Source: Bacilli bacterium (GTDB taxonomy: Bacteria > Bacillota_I > Bacilli_A > RFN20 > CAG-288). Taken from it: a DNA stretch of 64,000 bases. The stretch is taken from positions 1 through 64,000 of the forward strand of contig JALCRV010000006.1 of NCBI GenBank assembly GCA_022652945.1, read 5' to 3'. A program made the position numbers and the translations under genes. How positions within the stretch are numbered: the first letter of the stretch is position 1; each line of letters starts with the position of its first letter. This document shows positions 49,897-59,647 of the stretch, one piece after another. A model generated the notes under the pieces. The model saw only the letters and a program-made list of their open reading frames with translations, was not told where the DNA came from and made no database searches.

Positions 49897-52104
49897 ATGG
49901 TCATCAATAACCAAATCGTAACCTTCCCAGAGCTGAAAGAAGCTTATTCCAAGTACATCAATAATCCCGACGACCTCGCTAGGATTGAGAAAGCTTATAA
50001 TTTCGCTTCCTTAAAGCACGAAGGACAGTTCCGCAAATCCGGTGATCCTTATATCACCCACCTCCTCGGGGTCGGGATGATTTTGGCCACCCTTCAGACC
50101 TCTCCGAATACGATAATCGCTGGGCTTTTGCACGATACGATCGAGGATACGGGGACGACTAAAGAAGAAATCGCCTTGCAATTTGGCGATGAGGTCGCCT
50201 TCTTAGTCGAATCTTTAACCAAGATCACCAGACTATCCGATTTCCATAACTCCGATTTCCAGGCCGAGGACCATCGAAAGATTTTCCTTGCGATGGCGGC
50301 CGATATTCGGGTCATCATCATTAAACTGGCTGATCGTCTGCATAATATGCGGACCCTCCAGTTCCAGCCGGAAGAGAAGCAGAAGAGAATCGCCCAGGAA
50401 ACTTTAGATGTCTACGTCCCGATCGCGCACCGTCTGGGCTTAAACTCCATCATGTCCGAACTACAGGATCTCTCCCTTTATTATTCTCAAAGGGAAGTCT
50501 TTTCCTCGATTGAGGAGAAGCTTAACGAATCCAATAAAGACTTGAATGATTCCTTGATGCGGATCAAGACTAAGCTCACCGCGCTTTTAACGAAAGCCGG
50601 GATCCCTTTTGAAATCTCCTCCCGAGTCAAATCCATCTATTCGATCTATAAGAAAATGTATCTGAAGAACTATAAGTTTGAAGATATCTACGATATTTTG
50701 GCTTTGAGAATCATCACCAAGACCGAAACGAACTGCTACGAGATTTTAGGCTACATCCATTCGGCTTTTACCCCGGTCCCCGGGCGCTTTAAAGACTATA
50801 TCGCCATGCCTAAGCCCAATATGTATCAATCCTTACACACCACGATTCTTTCCGGCGATGGTCACGTCTTTGAAATCCAAATCCGCACCCAGGAGATGGA
50901 CGAGACCGCCGAAGAAGGTGTCGCCGCCCATTGGCGTTATAAGGAAGGCACCCATTACGATCCGAAGAAAGAACAGCACGATATCGAGGAACAGCTGCAC
51001 TGGTTCAAGGATTTTGTCAATCTCGCCAACCAGGATAAAGACGAAGTAAATGCTAAGGAATACGAATCCCAGCTAAGGCAGGATATCTTTGAAGCTAACG
51101 TTTACGTCTTCACCCCTAAAGGCAAAGTCATCGATTTGCCAGCCGGGGCGACTCCGATCGACTTCGCCTATAAAATCCATACGGATTTAGGCGATACGTT
51201 ATCGGGGGCCAGAGTCAACGGTAAACTCGTCCCTCTTTCCACCAAACTGAAGACGGGGGATATGGTCGAGATTGAAACGAAGAATGGCTCCTCCCCGAAT
51301 TCGGAATGGCTTAATATCGCGGTTTCCTCCTTCGCTAAGGCTCATATCCGTAAATACTTAGCTAAGCAGAATGCGGAATATATCCGTTCCGATCAGATTG
51401 AAAAGGGCAAAGCCTCCATGCGAGACTCCTTAAGAGAACGCAAAGTCACTGGCTCCATCGAGAAGATGATCGATCAGAAGCTTTTAGATAATTTCCGATG
51501 CGCGGATAGCGACGAGCTTTATATAAAGATCTGTAACCGCAACCTGATGCCGCAGCAGATTATCGAATATCTGGATATAGCTCACCCTTCTTCCTCTCCG
51601 GAGATGATCGCTTCAGATACGAAAAAAGCTCTGCAGAATAAGCCCGCGCCTTCAGTTAAAGATGCGGTTTTATTAGCTAACGGGGATTCCGCCATGATCA
51701 CTTTAGCTAACTGCTGCACCCCGCTTCCGGGCGACCCGATCGTCGGGTATGTCTCCAAAGGGAGGGGCATCAAAGTCCACAGGGCCAATTGTCCTAACAT
51801 CCTTTCCGAGCAAGCGAGGCTGATTCAGGTCAAATGGAACCCGGAGATGGATAAGAGCGTGAAGTACCCGGTTGACTTTTTTGTTGAATCCTTCGATAGG
51901 GCAGGCCTATTAGTTGATATAATGAATACGATCACCCATCAAGGTGATTTAGTGACTTCCATCAAAGCCCAGTATAAGGCTTCTCACGGCGTGACCACGG
52001 TCGCTATTACGGCGATGGTGGAAGATGCTTCAGCCTTAGATAATTTATTCCAGGCCTTGATGGGTGTTAAATCCGTCTATTCGGTTCGCCGCGCCTTACA
52101 CTAA
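49897..52104 (+). CDS. rel: Bifunctional (p)ppGpp synthetase/hydrolase Rel
   Basis: Makes and degrades the stringent-response alarmone. The 735-residue protein has all domains: HD hydrolase with LLHDTIEDT (H79-D80), the synthetase domain (about 230-350, with SSRVKSIYSIYKKM), TGS (about 395-460, VYVFTPKGKVIDLPAG), a helical/zinc region with NCCTPLPGD near residue 606 and a C-terminal ACT domain (about 655-735). Both catalytic halves look intact, so it should be truly bifunctional. GGTCAGGTCAG precedes the start 24 bases after apt. Confidence 0.96.
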   Translation: MVINNQIVTFPELKEAYSKYINNPDDLARIEKAYNFASLKHEGQFRKSGDPYITHLLGVGMILATLQTSPNTIIAGLLHDTIEDTGTTKEEIALQFGDEVAFLVESLTKITRLSDFHNSDFQAEDHRKIFLAMAADIRVIIIKLADRLHNMRTLQFQPEEKQKRIAQETLDVYVPIAHRLGLNSIMSELQDLSLYYSQREVFSSIEEKLNESNKDLNDSLMRIKTKLTALLTKAGIPFEISSRVKSIYSIYKKMYLKNYKFEDIYDILALRIITKTETNCYEILGYIHSAFTPVPGRFKDYIAMPKPNMYQSLHTTILSGDGHVFEIQIRTQEMDETAEEGVAAHWRYKEGTHYDPKKEQHDIEEQLHWFKDFVNLANQDKDEVNAKEYESQLRQDIFEANVYVFTPKGKVIDLPAGATPIDFAYKIHTDLGDTLSGARVNGKLVPLSTKLKTGDMVEIETKNGSSPNSEWLNIAVSSFAKAHIRKYLAKQNAEYIRSDQIEKGKASMRDSLRERKVTGSIEKMIDQKLLDNFRCADSDELYIKICNRNLMPQQIIEYLDIAHPSSSPEMIASDTKKALQNKPAPSVKDAVLLANGDSAMITLANCCTPLPGDPIVGYVSKGRGIKVHRANCPNILSEQARLIQVKWNPEMDKSVKYPVDFFVESFDRAGLLVDIMNTITHQGDLVTSIKAQYKASHGVTTVAITAMVEDASALDNLFQALMGVKSVYSVRRALH

Positions 52105-52124
52105 ATAAAAAGAGGAGATTACTT

Positions 52125-53413
52125 ATGGCAGATAGAATTGAAAAACCCCGGGGTACCAATGATTTATTCGGGGATGACAAAAGGCTTTACGATAGTTTAG
52201 TCGAGGAATTATCTTCCTCCGCTTTACGCTTTGGGGCCAGCCCGATCGAACCTCCGCATTTTGAAGAGGAGAGTTTATTTGTCCGCGGGGTCGGAGAATC
52301 TTCCGATATCGTCTCCAAGGAAATGTTCCGCCTCGATGTGAAAGGCGAACACGAATATGTCCTCCGTCCCGAATATACGGCGGGGGTCAATCGTCTGGTG
52401 ATTGAAAATAAGCTTTACGCTTCACCTGATCTCCCCTTGCGTTTTTATTATGCCGGGCCGGTTTTCCGTTTTGAACGGCCGCAGAAAGGGAGATTAAGAG
52501 AACTCCACCAGTTCGGAATCGAATTCTTGGATACCAAGATCGATCAATTGACAGCTTTAGATGCACTCTTACTATTCTATCGTGGGGCCGAAGAAGCCCT
52601 GGGCAGAGAATTGCTTTTAAAGATCAATTATCTCGGCTCTTTTGCTTCCAGAGAAAAATATAAAGCTGCCTTGAAGAACTTCTATCAGGATAAATTACCG
52701 CTGATGTGCGAAGACTGCCATCGCCGCTTTGAGACTAACGTCTTAAGAATCCTCGATTGCAAGGTCCCTTCGGATATCGAGATCAATAAGGATGCTCCTT
52801 ATATCACCGATTATCTAGAACCCGAAGATGAAAAAAGTCTCGAGGATACGGAAAAAGCCCTCGAGAGTCTGAATATCCCTTATAAGCTGGAACCCCGCTT
52901 AGTGAGAGGTCTTGATTATTATACCGGTCTCGTCTTTGAGCTCTACGATCCGATGAATATGGATTTAGGCGCGATCGGGGGAGGCGGGCAATACGGGTCT
53001 TTGATGGAAGAAATCGGCGGGCCCTCATTTGAAGGAATCGGCTTCTCCTACGGGATCGAAAGGCTGATGATGAGCCTCGATCAGGAAGCTAAAGATCGCT
53101 TAATCAAGTCCGTTAAACCTCCTCTGGATTACTTTATTATCGATCTAAGGAAGGAAAAGGATCTCGTTCCGGTTATCCTCTTAGATGAACTTCGCTCGGC
53201 GGGGAGATTATGTTCTTCCGCTTCCTACCAGAAGGCCTTATCCGGAAGTCTGAAGATGGCGGATCGACTGCAAAGCAAGGTTGCGCTGATCTTCGATGAC
53301 TACAATCCGGGGATGGTGATCGTTAAGGATATGCTCACCCGCGAACAAGAAGTGATTAAAGCTGAGGAAGCTGAAAATATCATGGCTTACCTGATGAAAA
53401 AGGAGAAAAAAGT

Positions 53414-53420
<7 letters not shown>
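52125..53420 (+). CDS. hisS: Histidyl-tRNA synthetase
   Basis: A class II synthetase of 431 residues. Motif 1 region KPRGTNDLFGDD (about 6-17), motif 2 FRFERPQKGRLRELHQFG near residue 112, histidine-specific RGLDYYTGLVFE near residue 260 and motif 3 GIGFSYGIERLMMSL near residue 305. C-terminal anticodon domain (about 330-425). A GAGGAG site precedes the ATG. Overlaps aspS by seven bases. Confidence 0.97.
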
Positions 53421-55144
<1,724 letters not shown>

Positions 55145-55148
55145 GCTT

Positions 55149-56513
55149 ATGGAATTTAAAGACCTTAATTTGGACGAGCGCTTAGTTAACTCCTTAGCCG
55201 AGCAGGGTTTTAAAAACCCTTCGAAAGTCCAAGAAGAAGCTATCCCGCTTTTAAGAAAAAATGGTTCCGCCCTGATTAAGGCCCCGACCGGCTCAGGGAA
55301 GACTTTAGCTTACCTGATTCCGATCCTGAATGACTTGGTGACTAATAGGACCACCCAGGCGGTGATCTTGGTCCCGACCGGGATCTTAGCTAAGCAGGTT
55401 GAGAAGACTCTTCGTCTTTTTACGCCTTCTTATAAGGACTTTTTAGTCTCCGTCATCTCCGATGGGGAAGTTAAAAAGGAAAAGTACGATGATGAAATCT
55501 TGATTTCGACTCCCGATCAATTCCTCTTTGCTCAAGAGCTTCTGAATCTGAAATTCGTGAAAAGACTGATAATCGATGAAGGTGATATGATTCTCTTCGG
55601 CGGTTTCGAGGAACAGATGAACCAGATTCTCTCCCTCGATCTGAAGTGGTCAAAAGTCCTTTTCACCGCTTCCGTCGATGAGCATCTTAATCGCTTGGTC
55701 CGCCGCTTTATCGGGGCGGAGCATCTGATCGATCTCTCCCAGGAAGGGATTAACGGGGCGAATATCACCCATTATCTAGTCGATATCCGCCATGTCGCTA
55801 AGCCCCAGGCTTTGATTTCTTTCTTACATGCCGCTCAGCCTTTTAAGTGCATGATCTTCGTTTCTAAAAAAGAAGAACTGAAAGAAATCTCTGAGGCTTT
55901 AGAGAATGCCAAGATCAAGTTCGTCTCCATCTACGGGGAGCTGACTAAAAGGGAACAGAAGAAGAACTACCGCCTGTTTGATGAGAATGAAGTGATGGTC
56001 CTTCTGGCGACCGATTTAGCCGCTAGAGGAGTCGATTTAAAGGATGTCAGCGATGTGATCTCTCTCGATCTTCCGATGGATATCCTTTATTACTACCATC
56101 GAGCCGGTAGAGCTGGAAGATTCGATAAGAAAGGCAATTCTTACGTTTTCTATAATAACGACGATACATCTAAGGTTAAAGAGCTCTTAAGAAGAGGTGT
56201 TCCTTTTAATTTCTTGTCCTTAAGAGGGAATAGTTTGAAGGCGGAAAGAAACTTGGCGGTTATTGAAAGAAAGCCCGAACGTAATAACGAATACGTCGAA
56301 AAGGCCATCAAGGACCGCTTAAGAAAACTCCGCGGGAATAAGGTTAAGCCGAACTATAAGAAAAAGAGAAGGGTAGCTATCAAGTTAGTTAAGCAGTACC
56401 ACAAAGAAGATATCATCCGTAAAAACCTCCTGGCCCGCAACGAGAAAGAAGGGACTTCCTTCTCGTTTGTCTCCAAAGACCGCTATCGAGGGAAAAGAAA
56501 GAAGCGCGGTTAA
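55149..56513 (+). CDS. DEAD-box-type RNA helicase with DEGD motif II (CshB-like)
   Basis: An ATP-dependent RNA helicase of 454 residues, probably for ribosome assembly or mRNA turnover. Q-motif region FKNPSKVQEEAIP (21-33), motif I APTGSGKT (45-52), motif II DEGD (143-146) in place of DEAD, motif III TAS, motif V ATDLAARGVD and motif VI HRAGRAGR. A basic C-terminal tail (from about 385, ending RGKRKKRG) should bind RNA. Context near ispH and ispG recalls Bacillus cshB (yqfR), but orthology is not proven. The ribosome site is weak; the gene begins four bases after aspS. Confidence 0.88.
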   Translation: MEFKDLNLDERLVNSLAEQGFKNPSKVQEEAIPLLRKNGSALIKAPTGSGKTLAYLIPILNDLVTNRTTQAVILVPTGILAKQVEKTLRLFTPSYKDFLVSVISDGEVKKEKYDDEILISTPDQFLFAQELLNLKFVKRLIIDEGDMILFGGFEEQMNQILSLDLKWSKVLFTASVDEHLNRLVRRFIGAEHLIDLSQEGINGANITHYLVDIRHVAKPQALISFLHAAQPFKCMIFVSKKEELKEISEALENAKIKFVSIYGELTKREQKKNYRLFDENEVMVLLATDLAARGVDLKDVSDVISLDLPMDILYYYHRAGRAGRFDKKGNSYVFYNNDDTSKVKELLRRGVPFNFLSLRGNSLKAERNLAVIERKPERNNEYVEKAIKDRLRKLRGNKVKPNYKKKRRVAIKLVKQYHKEDIIRKNLLARNEKEGTSFSFVSKDRYRGKRKKRG

Positions 56514-56527
56514 ATCCTGATAAGACT

Positions 56528-56636
56528 AGATAAACTTAAAGGAGTTTGGATTAATTAAAAGAATCTAAGACTAAAAGGATTTAAATAACTTATAAGGATT
56601 GAGATTACTTAAAGGAATATAGATAACATCAAAAGG
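56528..56636 (+). repeat. Six-copy degenerate tandem repeat, about 18.5-bp period
   Basis: Six units ending in AAAGGA-like bases lie at 56528-56543 (AGATAAACTTAAAGGA), 56548-56562 (GGATTAATTAAAAGA), 56565-56579 (CTAAGACTAAAAGGA), 56583-56598 (AAATAACTTATAAGGA), 56601-56616 (GAGATTACTTAAAGGA) and 56621-56636 (AGATAACATCAAAAGG). Steps between unit ends are 19, 17, 19, 18 and 20 bases. The array fills the space between the helicase stop and its terminator. Function unknown. Confidence 0.65.
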
Positions 56637-56657
56637 GGCCTGAGAAAGGCTCCTTTT
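56631..56657 (+). terminator. Probable terminator of the helicase gene
   Basis: AAAAGGGGCC (56631-56640) pairs with GGCTCCTTTT (56648-56657) with one G-U pair; the T run is only four long. Confidence 0.6.
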
Positions 56658-56776
56658 GCATCTAGAAGGGAATTTAGACCGAAGTTAAGTGGACTTTAAT
56701 TGATGGATAGAATGTAAGAGAGGCTTAGGTTATTTATTATTATTAAGCGAAGAATAGGAGAGAATCCAAGAAAACA

Positions 56777-57844
56777 TCAGTTTTTTTGTTGCTTTTTCAA
56801 GTTAGCGAGGCGGTCGATTTCCGAAAGGAGGAAACGGATGGCTTCTTCTTCCGGCAGGGACTTTAAAGGCTTCCCGTGTTCGAAGACTAAAAAGGAATCG
56901 ACTCCACCGGCGAGTCCGAGATCAGCGTCTTTAGCTTCCCCCGGTCCATTAACCGGGCAACCCATGACGGCGACTTTCAGATTGACGTTAAGGCCCTCGA
57001 GATGTTTGGAGACAATCTTGGAGACCTTTAAAAGGTCGACCTGGGTCCTCCCGCAGGTGGGGCAACTTACTAAGACCGGGACGTCTTGAATAAGCCCTAA
57101 AGCCTTTAAAAGGGCCCTAGCGGCCAAGACTTCATCCCGAGGTGGATCAGTTAAGGAGATGCGGATGGTATCTCCGATGCCTTCTTTAAGCAGCGGGACC
57201 AAGGCGACTGAGGAACGTAAAGCTCCGACGTAACCCTCCCCGGCTTCCGTGACGCCGATATGCAGAGGGTAATTAAAGAGTTCATCAGCTTTTTTATAGG
57301 CTTGGTAGGTGACTTCGGGGTCGGAGGATTTTAAGGAGAGGACTAAATCATAAAAATCGTGGTCCTCCATGACTTTAATGACTTCTTTTAAGGCCGAGAC
57401 ATAGGCGTTTGCTTCTTCTTTGGCGGAGACGTATTTTAAAGGCAGGGAACCGGAATTGACTCCGATACGGATGGGCAGGCCTTTTTCCTTAGCGGCCGAG
57501 ATGACTTTAATAAGTTTGTCTTCGCTTCCGATGTTCCCGGGGTTAATACGGATAGCTGCGGCCCCGTTAGCGATGGCCTTTAAAGCGAAGAGATAATTAA
57601 AATGGATATCAGCGATCAAAGGGGTGGAAGTCTTGGAAGAAAGGATTTTAAAGGCCTCCGCATCTTTTTCATCAAGGACGGAAAGCCTTAGTAAGTCATT
57701 ACCGAGGTGAGTAAGATCTTCATCCATCCTTAAAATATCTTCGACCCGGCTGGTCTTAAGATTAGCCATGGTCTGGATCAGGATGGGATTATTCCCTCCG
57801 AGGAGCTTGCCTTTCAGGGAGACGACTCTTTTATTTCTAGACAT
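56777..57844 (-). CDS. ispG: 4-hydroxy-3-methylbut-2-enyl diphosphate synthase IspG (GcpE)
   Basis: The penultimate MEP-pathway enzyme, a 4Fe-4S protein. The TIM barrel begins KGKLLGGNNPILIQTM; the C-terminal cluster site has SCPTCGRTQ near residue 257 and VMGCPVNGPGEA near residue 291. About 355 residues, normal for the compact bacterial form. The start at ATG 57844 is used; an ATG at 57871 adds nine residues, and neither has a good ribosome site. Together with ispH it shows that isoprenoids are made by the MEP route. Confidence 0.93.
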   Translation of the reverse strand: MSRNKRVVSLKGKLLGGNNPILIQTMANLKTSRVEDILRMDEDLTHLGNDLLRLSVLDEKDAEAFKILSSKTSTPLIADIHFNYLFALKAIANGAAAIRINPGNIGSEDKLIKVISAAKEKGLPIRIGVNSGSLPLKYVSAKEEANAYVSALKEVIKVMEDHDFYDLVLSLKSSDPEVTYQAYKKADELFNYPLHIGVTEAGEGYVGALRSSVALVPLLKEGIGDTIRISLTDPPRDEVLAARALLKALGLIQDVPVLVSCPTCGRTQVDLLKVSKIVSKHLEGLNVNLKVAVMGCPVNGPGEAKDADLGLAGGVDSFLVFEHGKPLKSLPEEEAIRFLLSEIDRLANLKKQQKN

Positions 57845-57884
57845 ATGTTTTATGCAATCTGATTCTAGCATATCCAGGGTCTAT

Positions 57885-57908
57885 AGAAGGGAAAAGATGC
57901 ATCTATAG
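57885..57908 (+). repeat. Repeat element copy 1 (AAGGGAAAAGA..ATCTATAG)
   Basis: Reads AAGGGAAAAGATGC then ATCTATAG; copy 2 at 58272-58294 differs by one substitution and one inserted base. A shorter relative, GCATCTAGAAGGGAA, lies near 56658. Confidence 0.55.
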
Positions 57909-58271
57909 AAATTTGATATCTTTTCATGAAAGCTTATCTGAAAACGGATTGAAAGAATCAAAATAAGACGATTAGCATTAGATTAGTGCTTTATTAGTAC
58001 ATATTTGTAACTTAAGGGAAGCGGTTTAAGAAAAGAAACCGAGGTTACCTGAAAATGAAAAAGTTAAAAATATGGTTTGGTGAGGGTTTAGGCTTAAGCT
58101 GATCAAGAGACTTCTTCACTTATAAGATCGACGTAAAAAAACGCTCTAAATTGACCTTGTTTGGAATGAGACATCAAGGGTGAAGACAAAAGTTAAAGCG
58201 CCGTTTTAGTGTCTTTTTAAAAGGGGAAAGGATTTTTAAATTTAGGTTCTTAGAAGCCCAAAGAGGGGATT

Positions 58272-58294
58272 TAAGGGAAAAGAAGCCATCTATA
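58272..58294 (+). repeat. Repeat element copy 2
   Basis: Reads AAGGGAAAAGAAGCC then ATCTATAG, nearly identical to 57885-57908 about 385 bases away. Confidence 0.55.
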
Positions 58295-58346
58295 GGGTTA
58301 ATCAGTGAAAAAAGTGATAAAAGTGTAGATTTATTTTCCTTAGATA

Positions 58347-58355
58347 TGATATACT
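58347..58355 (+). promoter_or_regulatory. Extended -10 promoter of rpmG
   Basis: TGATATACT fits TGnTATAAT with one mismatch, about 40 bases before the rpmG start. Confidence 0.6.
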
Positions 58356-58393
58356 TTCAAACGTACCTTAATAGAAAGGAAGGAAATACTTTT

Positions 58394-58552
58394 ATGGCGG
58401 AAGCAAGAACAGAGATCACGATGGCCTGCAGCGTCTGTGGTAACGAGAACTATATCACTACCAAGAACAAGAAGACTGTCCTGGGCCGTTTCGAGGAGCA
58501 GAAATACTGCCCTCATTGCCGGAAGAAGACTTTGCATAAAGAGAAGAAATAG
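58394..58552 (+). CDS. rpmG: 50S ribosomal protein L33 (zinc-binding form)
   Basis: A 52-residue L33 starting MAEARTEITMACSVCG. Four Cys (C12, C15, C39, C42) in two CxxC pairs make it the zinc-containing (C+) paralogue; no zinc-free copy is in the window. The ATG at 58394 has a GGAAGG purine site; an in-frame extension back to 58346 overlaps the promoter. Followed by a terminator. Confidence 0.95.
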   Translation: MAEARTEITMACSVCGNENYITTKNKKTVLGRFEEQKYCPHCRKKTLHKEKK

Positions 58553-58560
58553 ACTAGATT

Positions 58561-58582
58561 AGGCCCTTAAATGGGCTTTTTA
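58561..58582 (+). terminator. rpmG terminator
   Basis: AGGCCC (58561-58566) pairs with GGGCTT (58573-58578, one G-U) and is followed by T. Confidence 0.72.
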
Positions 58583-58583
58583 C

Positions 58584-58595
58584 AGGCAATTGCCT
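58584..58595. other. Perfect 12-bp palindrome before efp
   Basis: AGGCAATTGCCT is fully self-complementary and lies three bases before the AAAAGGAG ribosome site of efp, right after the rpmG terminator. It could be an operator or a small RNA hairpin. Confidence 0.5.
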
Positions 58596-58611
58596 AAAAA
58601 GGAGAATTACA

Positions 58612-59181
58612 ATGTCCGATATTATTATTTCTAACGATTTAACACCTGGTGAGATCATCGATCAGGACGGAACTCTGCTTCAGGTTATCGATACCTTGCA
58701 GAATAAGACGGCTATGAGAAAGATGGTCGTCAAGGTCAAGGTCAAGGATATCCGCACTGGCACCATCCGTGATATTACCTTCGGCGGCGGTGATAAAGTC
58801 ACCCTCGCTTACCTCGAGAAGAAAAAGATGAATTATTCCTATAACGACGGCTCTTTCTTCGTCTTTATGGATGCGGAGACTTACGAGCAAGTCTCGATTC
58901 CTAAAGAGAGAATGGCTGATCAGGCTAAATTCTTAACCGATAACCTCGAAGTCGAGATCACCTACTATAAAGGCGAGATCATGGGCATCGAACTGCCGGT
59001 TAAGGTTGCCTTGACCGTTACTCACACCGAGGATGCGGTGAGAGGGGATACGATCAATAAGCCTCAAAAGGATGCGACCCTGGAGACCGGGTACGTCATT
59101 AAGGTCCCGATGTTTGTCAAGATCGGCGATAAGGTCTACGTTCGTACGGATACCGGCGAATACGATTCCCGCGCTAACTAG
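58612..59181 (+). CDS. efp: Elongation factor P with non-canonical tip loop
   Basis: Relieves ribosome stalling at polyproline. Three beta domains in 189 residues; the family hallmarks FVFMDAETYEQV (about 83-94), GIELPVKVALTV and the C-terminal KVPMFVKIGDKVYVRTDTGEY are present. The domain I tip, where most EF-P carry a modified Lys or Arg in PGKGxA, reads LQNKTAMRKM (29-38) without the Pro-Gly-Lys-Gly sequence. Which residue acts in the peptidyl-transferase centre is unclear. No efp-modifying enzyme is visible nearby. GGAG site upstream. Confidence 0.92.
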   Translation: MSDIIISNDLTPGEIIDQDGTLLQVIDTLQNKTAMRKMVVKVKVKDIRTGTIRDITFGGGDKVTLAYLEKKKMNYSYNDGSFFVFMDAETYEQVSIPKERMADQAKFLTDNLEVEITYYKGEIMGIELPVKVALTVTHTEDAVRGDTINKPQKDATLETGYVIKVPMFVKIGDKVYVRTDTGEYDSRAN

Positions 59182-59203
59182 CCTTTAAGTTAAGTTCGTC
59201 CTT

Positions 59204-59227
59204 AAAGCCGGCTCAGCCGGCTTTTTC
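59204..59227 (+). terminator. efp terminator
   Basis: AAAGCCGGC (59204-59212) pairs perfectly with GCCGGCTTT (59216-59224) around TCA, with T following. Confidence 0.93.
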
Positions 59228-59296
59228 TTACTCTTTTATTTTTCCTCTAGCCATGCTAAAGTAATACGGTAAACTTCAAAAAAGGAGAAAATAATC

Positions 59297-59542
59297 ATGT
59301 TAATCTTAACTGCTGCCACCATGGAAGTCGGATATATCGTCCTGATTGCGGTCCTTTCAGCTATCGCCGGGGTTGTCGGGGGCTATTTTTTAGCTCGCTT
59401 TGTCTTTAAAAGAGAAATCAAGAAGAACCCTCCGATCAATGAAAAGATGATCAGGGCTATGTATCGTCAGATGGGCCGTACCCCTTCTGAATCCCAGGTC
59501 CGCGCTACCATGCGGGCCATGGAAGATGCTTCCTCCCGTTAA
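59297..59542 (+). CDS. YneF/UPF0154 family small membrane protein
   Basis: An 81-residue protein with one N-terminal membrane span (about 11-34, IVLIAVLSAIAGVVGGYFLA), then the family signature KNPPINEKMIRAMYRQMGRTP and a late QVRATMRAM. UPF0154 is restricted mainly to Firmicutes and Mollicutes; its role is not known to me. An AAAAAAGGAG site lies upstream; a TGCTAAAGT near 59254 may be its extended -10. Terminator follows. Confidence 0.88.
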   Translation: MLILTAATMEVGYIVLIAVLSAIAGVVGGYFLARFVFKREIKKNPPINEKMIRAMYRQMGRTPSESQVRATMRAMEDASSR

Positions 59543-59556
59543 TTAAGTTAGGCTTC

Positions 59557-59579
59557 AGCCCCATTAAAGGGGCTTTTTT
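59557..59579 (+). terminator. yneF terminator
   Basis: AGCCCC (59557-59562) pairs with GGGGCT (59569-59574), followed by six T. Confidence 0.87.
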
Positions 59580-59603
59580 CTTGCCTCAAAAGCTTTTAGG
59601 GAA

Positions 59604-59626
59604 CTTAAAAAGGGGCCTAAGCCCCA
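59604..59626 (-). terminator. Terminator of the GH43 gene
   Basis: GGGGC (59612-59616) and GCCCC (59621-59625) form a short stem around CTAA; on the minus strand five to six T follow. Confidence 0.72.
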
Positions 59627-59647
59627 ACATGCTTTAAGAAAGACAAA

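Larger units (their letters stand above)
57872..58340. other. About 470-bp intergenic region with no recognised gene
   Basis: Between ispG and rpmG no convincing coding frame or known RNA is visible. I checked by eye for SRP RNA, RNase P, tmRNA and tRNA features and saw none. Contents noted: a near-duplicate 22-base element (57885-57908 and 58272-58294), a hairpin CGGTTT/AAACCG (58022-58041), a near-cre sequence TGAAAACGGATTGA (57939-57952) and A-rich stretches. The composition is more AT-rich than the flanking genes. Confidence 0.6.

Noticed and set aside
57939-57952. Second cre-like site TGAAAACGGATTGA
   Set aside because: It breaks the consensus at the 3' CA, and no sugar-metabolism gene starts nearby.
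58055-58102. 15-codon frame MKKLKIWFGEGLGLS in the ispG-rpmG gap
   Set aside because: Too short, the GAGGT-like site is badly spaced, and there is no supporting context.
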